A DNA stretch of 64,000 nucleotides from Cytobacillus solani (lineage in GTDB: Bacteria; Bacillota; Bacilli; Bacillales; Cytobacillaceae). Where the stretch lies: assembly GCF_001420595.1 (NCBI RefSeq), contig NZ_LJIX01000006.1, forward strand, positions 3,581,058-3,645,057. Direction: 5' to 3'. Position numbers and translations under genes: made by a program. Positions 45,457-53,933 of the stretch are shown piece by piece; position 1 is the first letter of the stretch, and each line of letters begins with the position of its first letter. The notes below the pieces were generated by a model. It did no database searches, had not been told where the DNA came from, and saw only the letters and a program-made list of their open reading frames with translations.

Positions 45457-45972
45457 ATGAAAAAACTATTAGCTTTATTCACAATTTTCTCTCTCTTTTT
45501 TACAGTTGCAGGCTGTTCATCATCAACGGAAGAGCCAGCTGAAAAAACATCAGAGAAAAAGACTGCTGAGCTTACAGAATCTGTTAAATCAAAAATATAT
45601 AATTCCGTAAGAGTCGCAGAATTGAAAGTAAATGAAGTATTCCATAAAGAAGTTGCTGCTGACGAAACGACACCTGTCATTAATGCTAATTTTGCAGATG
45701 AAGAGAAGTCAGTTGAATTCCTATCCAAATACTATAGCAAGGAATTAGCAAAGGACATTTATTCACACTATGCTTCAGAGGAAAAAACAGCTGAAGGACA
45801 AATGATTATCAATGCTGAACCCTATTTCACCCCATCCTTCCTTGAAATAAATCAAGAAGATGTAACGATTGAAGGTGACGAAAATAAGGCAACACTCAAA
45901 ACCACTGAAAATGTTACTTACCAAATGGAATTAAAGGATGGACAATACGTAATTACTAATATTGAAAAATAA
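45457..45972 (+). CDS. Putative lipoprotein of unknown function
   Basis: 171 residues. Signal peptide with lipobox VAGC (KKLLALFTIFSLFFTVAGC; Cys at residue 20), so it should be lipid-anchored on the outer face of the membrane. After an acidic linker rich in Glu, Lys and Thr, the mature part has a compact region (about 40-171) with VNEVFHKEVAADETTPVINANFADEEKSVEF-type text and beta-strand-like C-terminus MELKDGQYVITNIEK. I do not recognise a family. It has its own promoter and terminator and sits alone on the plus strand between ruvA and bofC, a place where B. subtilis carries other genes. Confidence 0.8.
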   Translation: MKKLLALFTIFSLFFTVAGCSSSTEEPAEKTSEKKTAELTESVKSKIYNSVRVAELKVNEVFHKEVAADETTPVINANFADEEKSVEFLSKYYSKELAKDIYSHYASEEKTAEGQMIINAEPYFTPSFLEINQEDVTIEGDENKATLKTTENVTYQMELKDGQYVITNIEK

Positions 45973-46022
45973 AAAATCAAAAGCTCCGCAACCTATTCTT
46001 TCTAGTTGCTGGAGCTTTTGAT
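45971..46022. terminator. Bidirectional terminator between lipoprotein gene and bofC
   Basis: AATCAAAAGCTCC..GGAGCTTTTGATT, an 18-bp stem with one mismatch around a 12-nt loop; A tract before and T tract after, so it works on both strands. Confidence 0.9.
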
Positions 46023-46023
46023 T

Positions 46024-46617
46024 TTATTTTGCTTGTTTATTATAGATAACGGGCTGTAAGACCCTAGCTGATTGAAGTTCCATTTTATCTCCTTTTGAAT
46101 AAGTTTTAAACGTTTCAAGCACTTCAACAAAGTTTTCTTTCGTCTTTATTGGAATCCCCTTTTTCAATTCCTCACATGTCTTGCTTTCAAGTTTTCCTAA
46201 ATCAATTTGAAAAAAGGATTGAATAATATTTGTCTTTTGAGGTCTGCCGTTAAAAATGGTCAGCACCCCTTCTTCTGTGATGCCAAAATATCCATTTGCT
46301 TTCAACAAAGGCGAAATATCATCCATCTGCATTCGAAATACAATTTTTCTATTATCCATGTGAATAAGCTGCCATCCGCTATATTTAGCCCAAAAGTCTT
46401 CCATATTCACAATCGTTTCTTTTACTGATTCTTGACTAATCTCTCCATCTACATATACTCTTTCCAGTACGACATTCCTTTGGATCGGATTCGTTACCTC
46501 ATTATTTGCGTATACTATATTTTCTGCGTGCATTTTATATAAAAGACTATTCTGAAAAAAAATAAATAAAAAGCCAGATAAACAAAGGAGGCCAGAAGCC
46601 CACCAATTGGTTCTCAT
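46024..46617 (-). CDS. bofC: Bypass-of-forespore protein BofC
   Basis: 197 residues. BofC is a forespore-secreted protein acting in the intermembrane space, where it restrains SpoIVB-triggered processing of pro-sigma-K. The N-terminus is a membrane anchor or signal sequence (MRTNWWASGLLCLSGFLFIFFQN), then the beta-rich N-domain with VVLERVYVDGEISQESVKETI and the C-domain with ISPLLKANGYFGITEEGVLTIFNGRP, both typical. It is slightly longer at the C-terminus than B. subtilis BofC. AAGAGGTGA precedes the ATG. Its partners SpoIVFA/FB are coded at 57-59 kb. Confidence 0.92.
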   Translation of the reverse strand: MRTNWWASGLLCLSGFLFIFFQNSLLYKMHAENIVYANNEVTNPIQRNVVLERVYVDGEISQESVKETIVNMEDFWAKYSGWQLIHMDNRKIVFRMQMDDISPLLKANGYFGITEEGVLTIFNGRPQKTNIIQSFFQIDLGKLESKTCEELKKGIPIKTKENFVEVLETFKTYSKGDKMELQSARVLQPVIYNKQAK

Positions 46618-46725
46618 GTTTGGTCACCTCTTAAATAAATGGGACATCTAAGTTTAATATCAGTATCTAGTGTGACCATTTTTTTCAAGCTTATCCGGAT
46701 AAATTATTAAAGTTTTTAATCGAAC

Positions 46726-46760
46726 AGAAAAAGACAGGACATTGATGCCCTGCCTCTTTT
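46726..46760 (-). terminator. Intrinsic terminator of coxA
   Basis: AGAGGCAGGGCA/TGTCCTGTCT stem, 4-5-nt loop, then TTTTTCTG on the minus strand. Confidence 0.75.
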
Positions 46761-46769
46761 CACTTACAC

Positions 46770-47480
46770 TTAATCAGTCATGTTTCGGAACAGATTTTTG
46801 ACATCTAAATAAAGCTGGTCTCTTGGACCTCCATCCCGTAAATCATTATCAATCACTTTCAAGCGGTTGAATGTACTTTCATCTGTAACAACCTTACTTG
46901 TTTTTCCATTTAAATAAGGCTGAACGGCCTGTTTAATGTCTGCTATTGTTGCTTTTTTTCGTGCAGCATCATTAATGTCCGCTGCTATGATGACGTAATT
47001 CCCATTTACGACTGATTGAACATCATTTACATTGGTAACAGCTGCTGCAGCTTGGTTTATCCTTTCAACCATAGCCCCATTATAGGCCTCATAATAGGAG
47101 TTGCTTGCTCTTTTATCATAGCCCAAATGACCATGGAAATTGGCATCATCACGCCTAAAAAGGTAGGGTTCCCCATTATCACTTACCCTTTGGGGTGCAG
47201 GTTCATTTGCATTCCTGTTTTGGAGATTGTTTCTTCCATTTTGGCCTTCCCCACCAAGTGTATGGTCCATCATCTCAGTTAGTGCTCCATCATTATCGGC
47301 CCCATCAAGAAATTGAACATTTCCACCCTTATTCTGATGGTTTTCATTTGAATAATAGCCAATTGGCTGAGCACCATCCTTATAACGCTGCTGACCAGCA
47401 GATTCATCATTTGCACCGCAGCCTGTTAACCCTAATGACATCAATACTGTAAACGGAAGTACAAGTAATTTCTTTTCCAA
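46770..47480 (-). CDS. coxA: YhcN/YlaJ family sporulation lipoprotein CoxA
   Basis: 236 residues. Lipobox LTGC (MEKKLLVLPFTVLMSLGLTGC; Cys21). A long Asn/Gly/Gln-rich stretch (about 25-115) precedes the YhcN/YlaJ domain, with NQAAAAVTNVNDVQSVVNGNYVIIAADI and KATIADIKQAVQPYLNGKTSKVVTDESTFNRL. Members are forespore or spore membrane lipoproteins; CoxA is a spore cortex protein in B. subtilis and lies beside safA, as here. The start is a TTG 8 bp after GGAGGG. A perfect palindrome lies in its upstream region (47509-47525). Confidence 0.88.
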   Translation of the reverse strand: MEKKLLVLPFTVLMSLGLTGCGANDESAGQQRYKDGAQPIGYYSNENHQNKGGNVQFLDGADNDGALTEMMDHTLGGEGQNGRNNLQNRNANEPAPQRVSDNGEPYLFRRDDANFHGHLGYDKRASNSYYEAYNGAMVERINQAAAAVTNVNDVQSVVNGNYVIIAADINDAARKKATIADIKQAVQPYLNGKTSKVVTDESTFNRLKVIDNDLRDGGPRDQLYLDVKNLFRNMTD

Positions 47481-47508
47481 GCGAAAACCCTCCTTCGCTA
47501 ATCAACCA

Positions 47509-47525
47509 ATGAGCATTATGCTCAT
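47509..47525. promoter_or_regulatory. Perfect 17-bp palindrome upstream of coxA
   Basis: ATGAGCAT-T-ATGCTCAT, symmetric around one base, 29 bp before the coxA start codon. No T run follows on either strand, so it is more like a protein-binding dyad than a terminator. The regulator is unknown. Confidence 0.5.
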
Positions 47526-47584
47526 CAGTAGGTTGCCAAAAAAGGAAGGGATTCATTCTTTAAATGATTACCAGCACCGCCAAT

Positions 47585-48580
47585 TTACAATACAAGAAAC
47601 CGTTTCAATTCTTTTATAAAGTTTTGTCTTTTGTGAAATTGTCCAACAGTCATTTCTACTAAATGCTGGATTTTTATTGGCTGTAAGTAGGTTTGTTCAC
47701 GAATCGCCCGATTCCACTCCCTGAAGATATCCGTAGGAAATGCAAGGGCGTATATAAATCCTTTTTCATTCAAATAAGCTGCGATTTCCTTATAATTTGC
47801 TAAATCTCGGAATGACCATTGGAGAAATGGAAGAATGCGATTAGCATATTGCAGGTAGTCAGAACGAGGGGTGCCTATACTTATTAAATCAAAGTCAATT
47901 AAATAAATATCTTTATTCTTCGCTCGTAAAAAATTATGATGAGCTACATCTCCGTGCAGAATAACCTTCTTACCGTTTTCAAATACACCTGATTCTTTTT
48001 CTATTCCTTTTAATGACCAATCCGCCCAAATAAGCATTTCATTAATTATTTCTTTCTGGACAAAATAGCGGATAACCGGGAGATTTTTCAAAAATGAAAC
48101 GGTTCTTTCCTGCCATTTTTCAACCTGGTTAAAGCTTGAAATACTCCCTGTATATTGTTCAACTAATTTTTCATTCCTATCATGAAAATGTGAGAGAAGC
48201 TTTAAGCCTTTTAAACGATCTTGCTGCTTGTAAAAGGTAAATTCGGTTTTAGATGTCTCGATCCATTCAATGCATCCATAGTACGTTTGTTCAAATAATA
48301 GAGGGAGTTCTTTCTCTAATGGGTAAAATGAATAGGTTTTTTGAAATCCCACTTGTTTTAACGCTGTTAAAAAATCCTTCTGTAAATTGAACTGATGATA
48401 TGAAGAAAAGCCTTTTAGGATAAAATCTAACTCTTCTGCTTTTACTTTATACACTTGCTTCCTTATTTGCGATATTTCCTTAATTGGCACATGGAGTTGT
48501 TTCTGTAAATAGGAGAAGAGACGATTTTGATATAAATCGTCTCTTTCACCTTTAAACGTCAAATTCACTGCTCTCATCAT
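47585..48580 (-). CDS. CotS/YutH-like phosphotransferase-fold spore protein
   Basis: About 332 residues of the aminoglycoside phosphotransferase/choline kinase fold. Seen: VYKVKAEELDFILKGF (nucleotide lobe), LHGDVAHHNFLRAKNKDIYLIDFDLISIGTPRSDYLQY with the Brenner-type HGDxxxxN and the IDFD metal site, so catalytic residues are kept. Bacillus spore coat proteins CotS, CotI, YutH and YsxE belong to this fold. Its start is uncertain: ATGs at 48580/48577 lie within the last codons of safA and no good ribosome binding site is seen, which suggests translational coupling to safA. The pairing with safA suggests a coat-related job; the substrate is unknown. Confidence 0.8.
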   Translation of the reverse strand: MMRAVNLTFKGERDDLYQNRLFSYLQKQLHVPIKEISQIRKQVYKVKAEELDFILKGFSSYHQFNLQKDFLTALKQVGFQKTYSFYPLEKELPLLFEQTYYGCIEWIETSKTEFTFYKQQDRLKGLKLLSHFHDRNEKLVEQYTGSISSFNQVEKWQERTVSFLKNLPVIRYFVQKEIINEMLIWADWSLKGIEKESGVFENGKKVILHGDVAHHNFLRAKNKDIYLIDFDLISIGTPRSDYLQYANRILPFLQWSFRDLANYKEIAAYLNEKGFIYALAFPTDIFREWNRAIREQTYLQPIKIQHLVEMTVGQFHKRQNFIKELKRFLVL

Positions 48581-50042
48581 AGTTTCGCGGCATTCCAAAC
48601 GCTTGCCCACCCATTTGCCCCTGCCCATAAGGGTTCATTGGGAATGGCTGTGCGAATCCCATTTGCTGTCCGTATGGCTGTACGCCTGGAACAAAACCTT
48701 GACCGAATCCATAAGGAGACATTTGTGGCGCACCTCCTCCACATCCACAATCTGCTTCTTTCACATGTTCAGTCGGCATTAATGGCATTTGACTTTGTGG
48801 AGGCATTATTGGCATTTGACTTTGCGCTGGCATTAATGGCATTTGTGCCATATTAGGTGTTTCCTCCATGACCCCTTGCACCTGTGGAGTCATTTGTGGA
48901 AATCCAAATGGCATTTGGCCGTATGGTACGGGACCACAAAAGCCAGATCCAGGCATGACTGGAGACACTGGGATTAAATGAGTTGGATACGGCGGACACG
49001 GATTTGGCGGGCACGGATAGCCATAATTTGGCTGCATGACCGGAGCTGTGTATGTTGGCTGAAGCGGCAATTGTTGTTGCCCAATGTCCTGGGCACCCAT
49101 CACAGGTGCAGGATTCTGTGCATGAGATGGCATGGTATATTCCGGATTCATATGCGGCATTTGATGCATCGGCATGAATGGAGAGGATTCCTCATAATGA
49201 CCTGGACTTTCTACTCCTGCTAAACCATAATTTTGGTGAGGCATTTGAGGCATTTGATGCATTGGCATCGCAGCTCCTTGAACTTGTGGAAAGCCCATTT
49301 GCTGAGGATACCCCCCTTGAAAACCAGGTCCAGGCATGACTGGAGAAACAGGATAAAGATGACTTGGATAATATGGATACATCGGCTGTTCGAAACCTCC
49401 TTGTTGTGTTTCTGCAAATAGCTCACTTTCAACTGCTTTTGGCTTTGGTGTTTTTTCAGCTATTGGTTTAACGGGTTTAATCGGTTTGGATTCGATTGGT
49501 TTTTTTTCTATCGGCTTTACTTCCGGGAGTATATTGACTGGCTTTGGCGGCAATTGCGGTGCCGGCTGCTGAACAGATAGATTAGCCATATTCATCATAT
49601 AATAATTATTTATATCGATTTCCGGCATAATTGGTTTTGGCATTTTCGGAATAAATGGTTTCTTAGGGACTTCTTTCGGTATCTCAACCTGTGGTGCCGT
49701 TACTTTCGGTACTTCTTTTTTAGGCGGTGCAGGTGCGACTGGCACTTCCTTAGGCGCTTCTACAACAGGCATTGTCTTCGGTTTCTCTTTTGCTAAAGGG
49801 TGTTCCGCTTTTGGCATTTCTTTTTTAGCACCCATATTAATTTTTGTGTCCGGCATGCCTCCAATAGGAGCTTCCTTCTTCACTGATCCTCCTGCTCCAG
49901 GAACTTTTATTTTCATACCGGGCATAATCATATCAGGGTTGCTGAGCTGTGTATTCATCTTTTTCAGCTCTTCAAAATTCACGCCGTACTTTTTGGCGAT
50001 CTTCCAAAGAGTATCCCCTTTTTGTACGATATGGATCTTCAC
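48552..50042 (-). CDS. safA: Spore morphogenetic protein SafA (LysM)
   Basis: 496 residues. SafA anchors the inner coat to the cortex in the developing spore. The N-terminal LysM domain (MKIHIVQKGDTLWKIAKKYG to PGMKIKVPG, residues 1-49) binds peptidoglycan. Then a Pro/Lys-rich linker (about 50-200), and a long Pro, Met, Gln, Gly and Tyr-rich low-complexity tail with repeated phrases such as QMPQMPHQN, YPYYPSHLYPVSPVMPGPGF and PYPTHLIPVSPVMPGSGF; a CGCGGG patch lies near 440. The tail is longer than in B. subtilis SafA. GTG start with GGAGGGATC 7 bp upstream. Confidence 0.94.
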   Translation of the reverse strand: MKIHIVQKGDTLWKIAKKYGVNFEELKKMNTQLSNPDMIMPGMKIKVPGAGGSVKKEAPIGGMPDTKINMGAKKEMPKAEHPLAKEKPKTMPVVEAPKEVPVAPAPPKKEVPKVTAPQVEIPKEVPKKPFIPKMPKPIMPEIDINNYYMMNMANLSVQQPAPQLPPKPVNILPEVKPIEKKPIESKPIKPVKPIAEKTPKPKAVESELFAETQQGGFEQPMYPYYPSHLYPVSPVMPGPGFQGGYPQQMGFPQVQGAAMPMHQMPQMPHQNYGLAGVESPGHYEESSPFMPMHQMPHMNPEYTMPSHAQNPAPVMGAQDIGQQQLPLQPTYTAPVMQPNYGYPCPPNPCPPYPTHLIPVSPVMPGSGFCGPVPYGQMPFGFPQMTPQVQGVMEETPNMAQMPLMPAQSQMPIMPPQSQMPLMPTEHVKEADCGCGGGAPQMSPYGFGQGFVPGVQPYGQQMGFAQPFPMNPYGQGQMGGQAFGMPRNYDESSEFDV

Positions 50043-50170
50043 TCTGATCCCTCCTACTAGTCATAAGTCCATATAGTGTATGACAAAATGGGCAAATTGC
50101 TATTACTTTACATAAAAACTTATGCTTTTATTATGAGAAATATGTTTGAGTAACTAGTTACAAAGGTTTT

Positions 50171-50340
50171 TTTAGAAGAAAAAAACCTCCCATAATGAAG
50201 GCGGTTTTAGACATATGCTAGCATTCTTTCTAAATGCTGATTAGGTAAGAATAAAATTCTTTGCTGCTGATTAAATTAATTTACGATCGACTGTTTGAAA
50301 TATATTCATATCTCTGATCCCCTTGGTGATAAAAATTTGA
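50171..50340 (-). other. Terminator-bounded stretch upstream of safA, possible small RNA or leader peptide
   Basis: In the 410-bp gap between safA and niaR the minus strand shows AAGGGGATCAGAGAT followed by ATG and 12 codons ending in TAA (about 50312-50274), then about 65 bp, then a hairpin AAAACCGCC/GGGAGGTTTT with a T run (50209-50171). A ribosome binding site, tiny frame and terminator in the right order suggest a short transcript, but a 12-codon peptide cannot be supported by itself. The remaining gap holds the safA upstream region and the niaR promoter region, with no other feature seen. Confidence 0.4.
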
Positions 50341-50452
50341 TTTATCAGGCACTCTTACACTTTGTTAAAATCATTCCAAAGCTAATTCAGTTAATTTCAG
50401 CCCATAATTATGATAAAATTAGTTATTATTGGGATGTGAGGGAGTTTATATA

Positions 50453-50992
50453 ATGAAGAATCAACGAAAGGTGCTCGGTGAAGAGAGAAGAGAGATGCTG
50501 CTCCAGCTTTTGAAGGATAAGGGAGAGCCGATAACAGGCAGTGAGCTTGCATCGATCACAAACGTAAGCAGACAAGTCATTGTCGGCGACATTACCCTTT
50601 TAAAAGCAAAGGGTGAACCAATTATAGCCACAAGCCAAGGCTATATGTTTCTAATTCAAAATGGCAGTCAGGCCCCCATAGTAGAGCGTATCATTGCTAG
50701 CAACCATACACCTGAAAGAACAGAAGAAGAACTTAATTTACTTGTTGATTATGGGGTCACGGTAAAGGATGTTCGCATTGAACATCCTGTCTATGGAGAT
50801 TTAACGGCATCTGTTATGGTTTCTAGTCGAAAAGAAGTCAGTCAATTTATGAAAAAAATCAAATCAACGAATGCCTCCTATTTATCTGAGCTTACAGGCG
50901 GCATTCATCTTCATACAATTTCAGCAGCAACTAAGGAAAAGCTAGATGAAGCTGAAAAAGCATTAAAGGATGCAAATTTTTTAGTTGAGTAA
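50453..50992 (+). CDS. niaR: Niacin-responsive transcription repressor NiaR (YrxA)
   Basis: About 179 residues: a HTH_11 DNA-binding domain (about 8-65; LLQLLKDKGEPITGSELASITNVSRQVIVGDITLLKAKGEPIIATSQGY) and a 3H domain (about 75-175) named for conserved histidines, visible in RIEHPVYGDL and GGIHLHTIS, which bind metal and nicotinic acid. NiaR represses NAD biosynthesis genes when niacin is plentiful. ATG at 50453 follows GAGGGAG. In B. subtilis it sits next to nadABC/nifS; here those genes are absent from the locus and pheA follows on the other strand. Confidence 0.92.
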   Translation: MKNQRKVLGEERREMLLQLLKDKGEPITGSELASITNVSRQVIVGDITLLKAKGEPIIATSQGYMFLIQNGSQAPIVERIIASNHTPERTEEELNLLVDYGVTVKDVRIEHPVYGDLTASVMVSSRKEVSQFMKKIKSTNASYLSELTGGIHLHTISAATKEKLDEAEKALKDANFLVE

Positions 50993-51073
50993 AGAACAAC
51001 TTATGGAGCTAGACATAGACAGCCTCATTACAAAGATTATATATAACATTAAATGATATATTTTCTTTCAAAT

Positions 51074-51103
51074 GAAAAAAGAGCACACATTTGTGCTCCT
51101 TTT
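51074..51103 (-). terminator. Intrinsic terminator of pheA
   Basis: GAGCACA/TGTGCTC stem, 4-nt loop, TTTTTTCATTT following on the minus strand. Confidence 0.85.
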
Positions 51104-51107
51104 CTGT

Positions 51108-51989
51108 TTACAGGTAAGTATTCGATTTAGAAGTCTCTAAACCTAGCTGATAATAAGGATAGCTCCCTAAGATCTTTACTTTACAATCAAGCGCCTCTAA
51201 CTCCGCAACAACTCCTGGAATTAATACATCATCCTGTTTCATATCAATATCAATGATAAAAAAATAATTACCCAAGCCAGTTTTCATCGGCCTGGATTCA
51301 ATTTTAGAAAGATTCAATCTTCTCCAAGCAAATGCGGATAAAACCTGGTGAAGTGCACCTGCACGATCGGATGGCAATGTGATCATCACCGTTGTTTTGT
51401 ATCCTTTAAACGCAGAACCATCCTCACATAACGGCATTTCATTTTTTGAAAGAACGATAAAACGAGTATGATTATAATGGATATCATGCACATCTTTCCG
51501 AACAATCGAAAGGCCATATTCCTTTGCTGCCAGCTCATTGGCAATCGCTCCAGCTTTCATATCCGGATGTTCCTTAATAAATTGTGCTGCCGCTGCTGTG
51601 GAGGTTGTATTCGTATAAGGAACTCCTTTCAATTCTTTATGTAAAAACTTGTGGCATTGTGCAATGGCATGGGAGTGGCTATAAATCCTTTCAGTCTCCT
51701 TCCAGCTGTCTTTATTGTCTGGATGCACCATAAAATGCTGGCGAATGGGGGAAGTAAGCTCTGCAATAATCGGTAAATTTACTTCGTGAACTAAATAATC
51801 AAGTGTAATATTTACAGACCCTTCAAGTGCATTCTCTAAAGGTACAACTGCTAGTTCAATTTCATCCTCGCTTAATGCATCAAAACAATCTGGAATTGTT
51901 GCATATGGAACAGATTCTTCTTTAGGAAACATTTCACGAACGGCAATGTCTGTAAAAGTTGCTTTCGGACCTAAAAAACCTATTTTCAC
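51108..51989 (-). CDS. pheA: Prephenate dehydratase
   Basis: 293 residues, the monofunctional Firmicute form without chorismate mutase. It decarboxylates and dehydrates prephenate to phenylpyruvate. Seen: VKIGFLGPKATFTDIAV, the substrate-binding DALSEDEIELAVVPLENALEGSVNITLDYL, TSTAAAAQFIKEHP, and YNHTRFIVL; the C-terminal ACT domain has MITLPSDRAGALHQVLSAFAWRRLNLSKIESRP (ESRP motif for Phe feedback). GTG at 51989 follows GGGGAGAG; the frame extends to 52016 but those residues are not family-like. pheB lies upstream at about 115 bp. Confidence 0.95.
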   Translation of the reverse strand: MKIGFLGPKATFTDIAVREMFPKEESVPYATIPDCFDALSEDEIELAVVPLENALEGSVNITLDYLVHEVNLPIIAELTSPIRQHFMVHPDNKDSWKETERIYSHSHAIAQCHKFLHKELKGVPYTNTTSTAAAAQFIKEHPDMKAGAIANELAAKEYGLSIVRKDVHDIHYNHTRFIVLSKNEMPLCEDGSAFKGYKTTVMITLPSDRAGALHQVLSAFAWRRLNLSKIESRPMKTGLGNYFFIIDIDMKQDDVLIPGVVAELEALDCKVKILGSYPYYQLGLETSKSNTYL

Positions 51990-52073
51990 AGTATCTTCTC
52001 TCCCCTTAAAAAGCACGATATGTATAATTGATTACTAACACTTTACCACTTTACATGGCATAAGTAAAAATAA

Positions 52074-52119
52074 AAAAAGGTGATAGGCACAGGTGCACGA
52101 TTAATCATGCACCTGAACC
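52074..52119 (-). terminator. Possible terminator after pheB
   Basis: AGGTGCA/TGCACCT stem around the pheB stop codon, and a run of T (ACCTTTTTTTATTTTT) about 15 nt further on the minus strand. The gap between stem and T run makes it weaker than others in the window. Confidence 0.45.
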
Positions 52120-52560
52120 AAGCACCTCAACTCTTTCAACAAACTCTAATTTTCTTAGCCTAATTAATAATTCTTCAATTTCAATTTGCATTCCTGCTGT
52201 ATTTAAGGAAAGCGTAACGTTTGCCCTTCCCATGAGTGGAATTGTTTGATGAATCGTCAACACATTGCAGCCTGACGATGCTACTTCACCTAATAAATGG
52301 GATAATGTACCTGACCGATCTTCTAAATAAAAAAATAATGTAATTAACCGTTCTTTTACGACCGTATGAAAAGGAAAGACCGTATCTCTATATTTATAAA
52401 AAGCACTGCGGCTTAAATCTACCTTTTGAGCTGCATCCCAAACAGATTCTGCTTTCCCTCTTTCAATCATTTCTTTCGCATCTAATGTTTTTTTCATTGC
52501 TTCTGGTAAAACATCTTCTCGGACTAAGAAAAATTTTTTATCCAGTTTCTCATGTCTCAT
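52105..52560 (-). CDS. pheB: ACT domain protein PheB
   Basis: 151 residues: an N-terminal part with a short helical region ([48 protein letters not shown]-like) and a C-terminal ACT domain ([47 protein letters not shown]) likely to sense an amino acid. In B. subtilis pheB lies between obg and pheA and was once proposed as a chorismate mutase or regulator; no enzyme activity can be read here. ATG at 52560 after GGTGGAG, 26 bp downstream of obg. Probably in the spo0B-obg-pheB-pheA string. Confidence 0.92.
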   Translation of the reverse strand: MRHEKLDKKFFLVREDVLPEAMKKTLDAKEMIERGKAESVWDAAQKVDLSRSAFYKYRDTVFPFHTVVKERLITLFFYLEDRSGTLSHLLGEVASSGCNVLTIHQTIPLMGRANVTLSLNTAGMQIEIEELLIRLRKLEFVERVEVLGSGA

Positions 52561-52586
52561 TTCTCCACTCCACCTGCCCCTAGTGG

Positions 52587-53876
52587 TTACTCAATAAACT
52601 CGAATTCATAATCAAGCAGCTTGACGATATCGCCGTCTTTTGCCCCTTTTTGGCGAAGAGCATCATCAACACCCATCCCACGAAGCTGTCTTGCAAAACG
52701 TCTGACCGATTCATCTCTTGAGAAATCTGTCATCTTAAAGAGCTTTTCAATCGCATCTCCTGAAACTATGAAGTCTCCTGCGGAATCTCTAGTAATGACA
52801 AATTCTGTTTGTTCTGCTTCGTGCTTATAAAGAACACGATGAACACCTGTTTCCTCTTCCTCTTGGATGAGCGGGAATTCAGGAGTTTCTTCAATTTTAT
52901 TAGCTATGGCAAACAATAAATCCCTTAACCCTTGACGCGTAACTGCTGATATTGGAAAAATAGGGTGATCGTCTACCAGCTGCTCTTTAAATTTCTCCAG
53001 ATTCTCTTCCGCACCAGGCATTTCCATTTTATTCGCAACAATGACTTGCGGTCTTTCTGTCAGTCGCAAGTTATACTCTTTCAATTCTTTATTAATCGTT
53101 AGATAGTCCTCGTATGGATCTCTGCCTTCCATTGCTGCCATATCAATTACATGAACAATGACTCTTGTACGTTCAATATGTCTTAAAAACTGATGACCTA
53201 ACCCTACTCCTGAGTGGGCACCTTCAATTAAACCTGGCAAGTCCGCCAATACAAAGCTACGGCCATCTTCAGTTTCCACCATTCCTAAATTTGGAGCAAT
53301 GGTCGTGAAATGATATTCCGCAATTTTCGGTCTTGCTGAAGAGACAACAGATAAAAGCGTTGATTTTCCAACACTCGGGAAACCTACTAGCCCGGCATCA
53401 GCCAATAGCTTCAGTTCAAGAATAACTTCCCGTTCAACCCCTGGCTCCCCATGCTCAGATAATTCTGGTGCTGGATTCGCAGGTGTGGCAAATCGAGTGT
53501 TTCCTCTGCCGCCTCGACCACCCTTAGCAATGACCGCTCTTTGTCCATGCTCAACAAGGTCAGCAATCACTTCATGTGTTTCTGCATCAGTGACCACCGT
53601 ACCAGGGGGAACTTTAACTATCATATCCTTAGAATTTTTGCCATGCATGTTCTTGGACATTCCATGCTCCCCACGAGGGGCTTTGAAATGACGCTGATAG
53701 CGGAAATCCATTAATGTTCTTAAGCCTTCATTCACTTCAAAAACAACATCTGCTCCTTTTCCGCCATCCCCACCTGCAGGACCGCCATTTGGAACATATT
53801 TTTCACGGCGGAAGGCAACCATTCCATTGCCTCCATCTCCGCCCTTTATATAAATTTTGACCTGATCGACAAACAT
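52587..53876 (-). CDS. obg: GTPase Obg (CgtA)
   Basis: 429 residues. Obg is an essential GTPase binding the 50S subunit and needed for sporulation and stress response. Glycine-rich Obg fold in the first 158 residues ([34 protein letters not shown]), G domain with G1 [12 protein letters not shown]3 [12 protein letters not shown] and G4 VANKME, then the C-terminal OCT domain about 350-429 ending [23 protein letters not shown] precedes the ATG. It follows spo0B by 57 bp, as in B. subtilis. Confidence 0.98.
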   Translation of the reverse strand: MFVDQVKIYIKGGDGGNGMVAFRREKYVPNGGPAGGDGGKGADVVFEVNEGLRTLMDFRYQRHFKAPRGEHGMSKNMHGKNSKDMIVKVPPGTVVTDAETHEVIADLVEHGQRAVIAKGGRGGRGNTRFATPANPAPELSEHGEPGVEREVILELKLLADAGLVGFPSVGKSTLLSVVSSARPKIAEYHFTTIAPNLGMVETEDGRSFVLADLPGLIEGAHSGVGLGHQFLRHIERTRVIVHVIDMAAMEGRDPYEDYLTINKELKEYNLRLTERPQVIVANKMEMPGAEENLEKFKEQLVDDHPIFPISAVTRQGLRDLLFAIANKIEETPEFPLIQEEEETGVHRVLYKHEAEQTEFVITRDSAGDFIVSGDAIEKLFKMTDFSRDESVRRFARQLRGMGVDDALRQKGAKDGDIVKLLDYEFEFIE

Positions 53877-53933
53877 ATTATTCCTCCTGTCTTGGCTGTC
53901 TTTATCCTAAAAGACAGCAAGAACTGATTGTTT

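Noticed and set aside
45414-45728. 104-codon minus-strand open frame
   Set aside because: Exact antisense of the lipoprotein N-terminal half, Ser-rich shadow frame without ribosome binding site.
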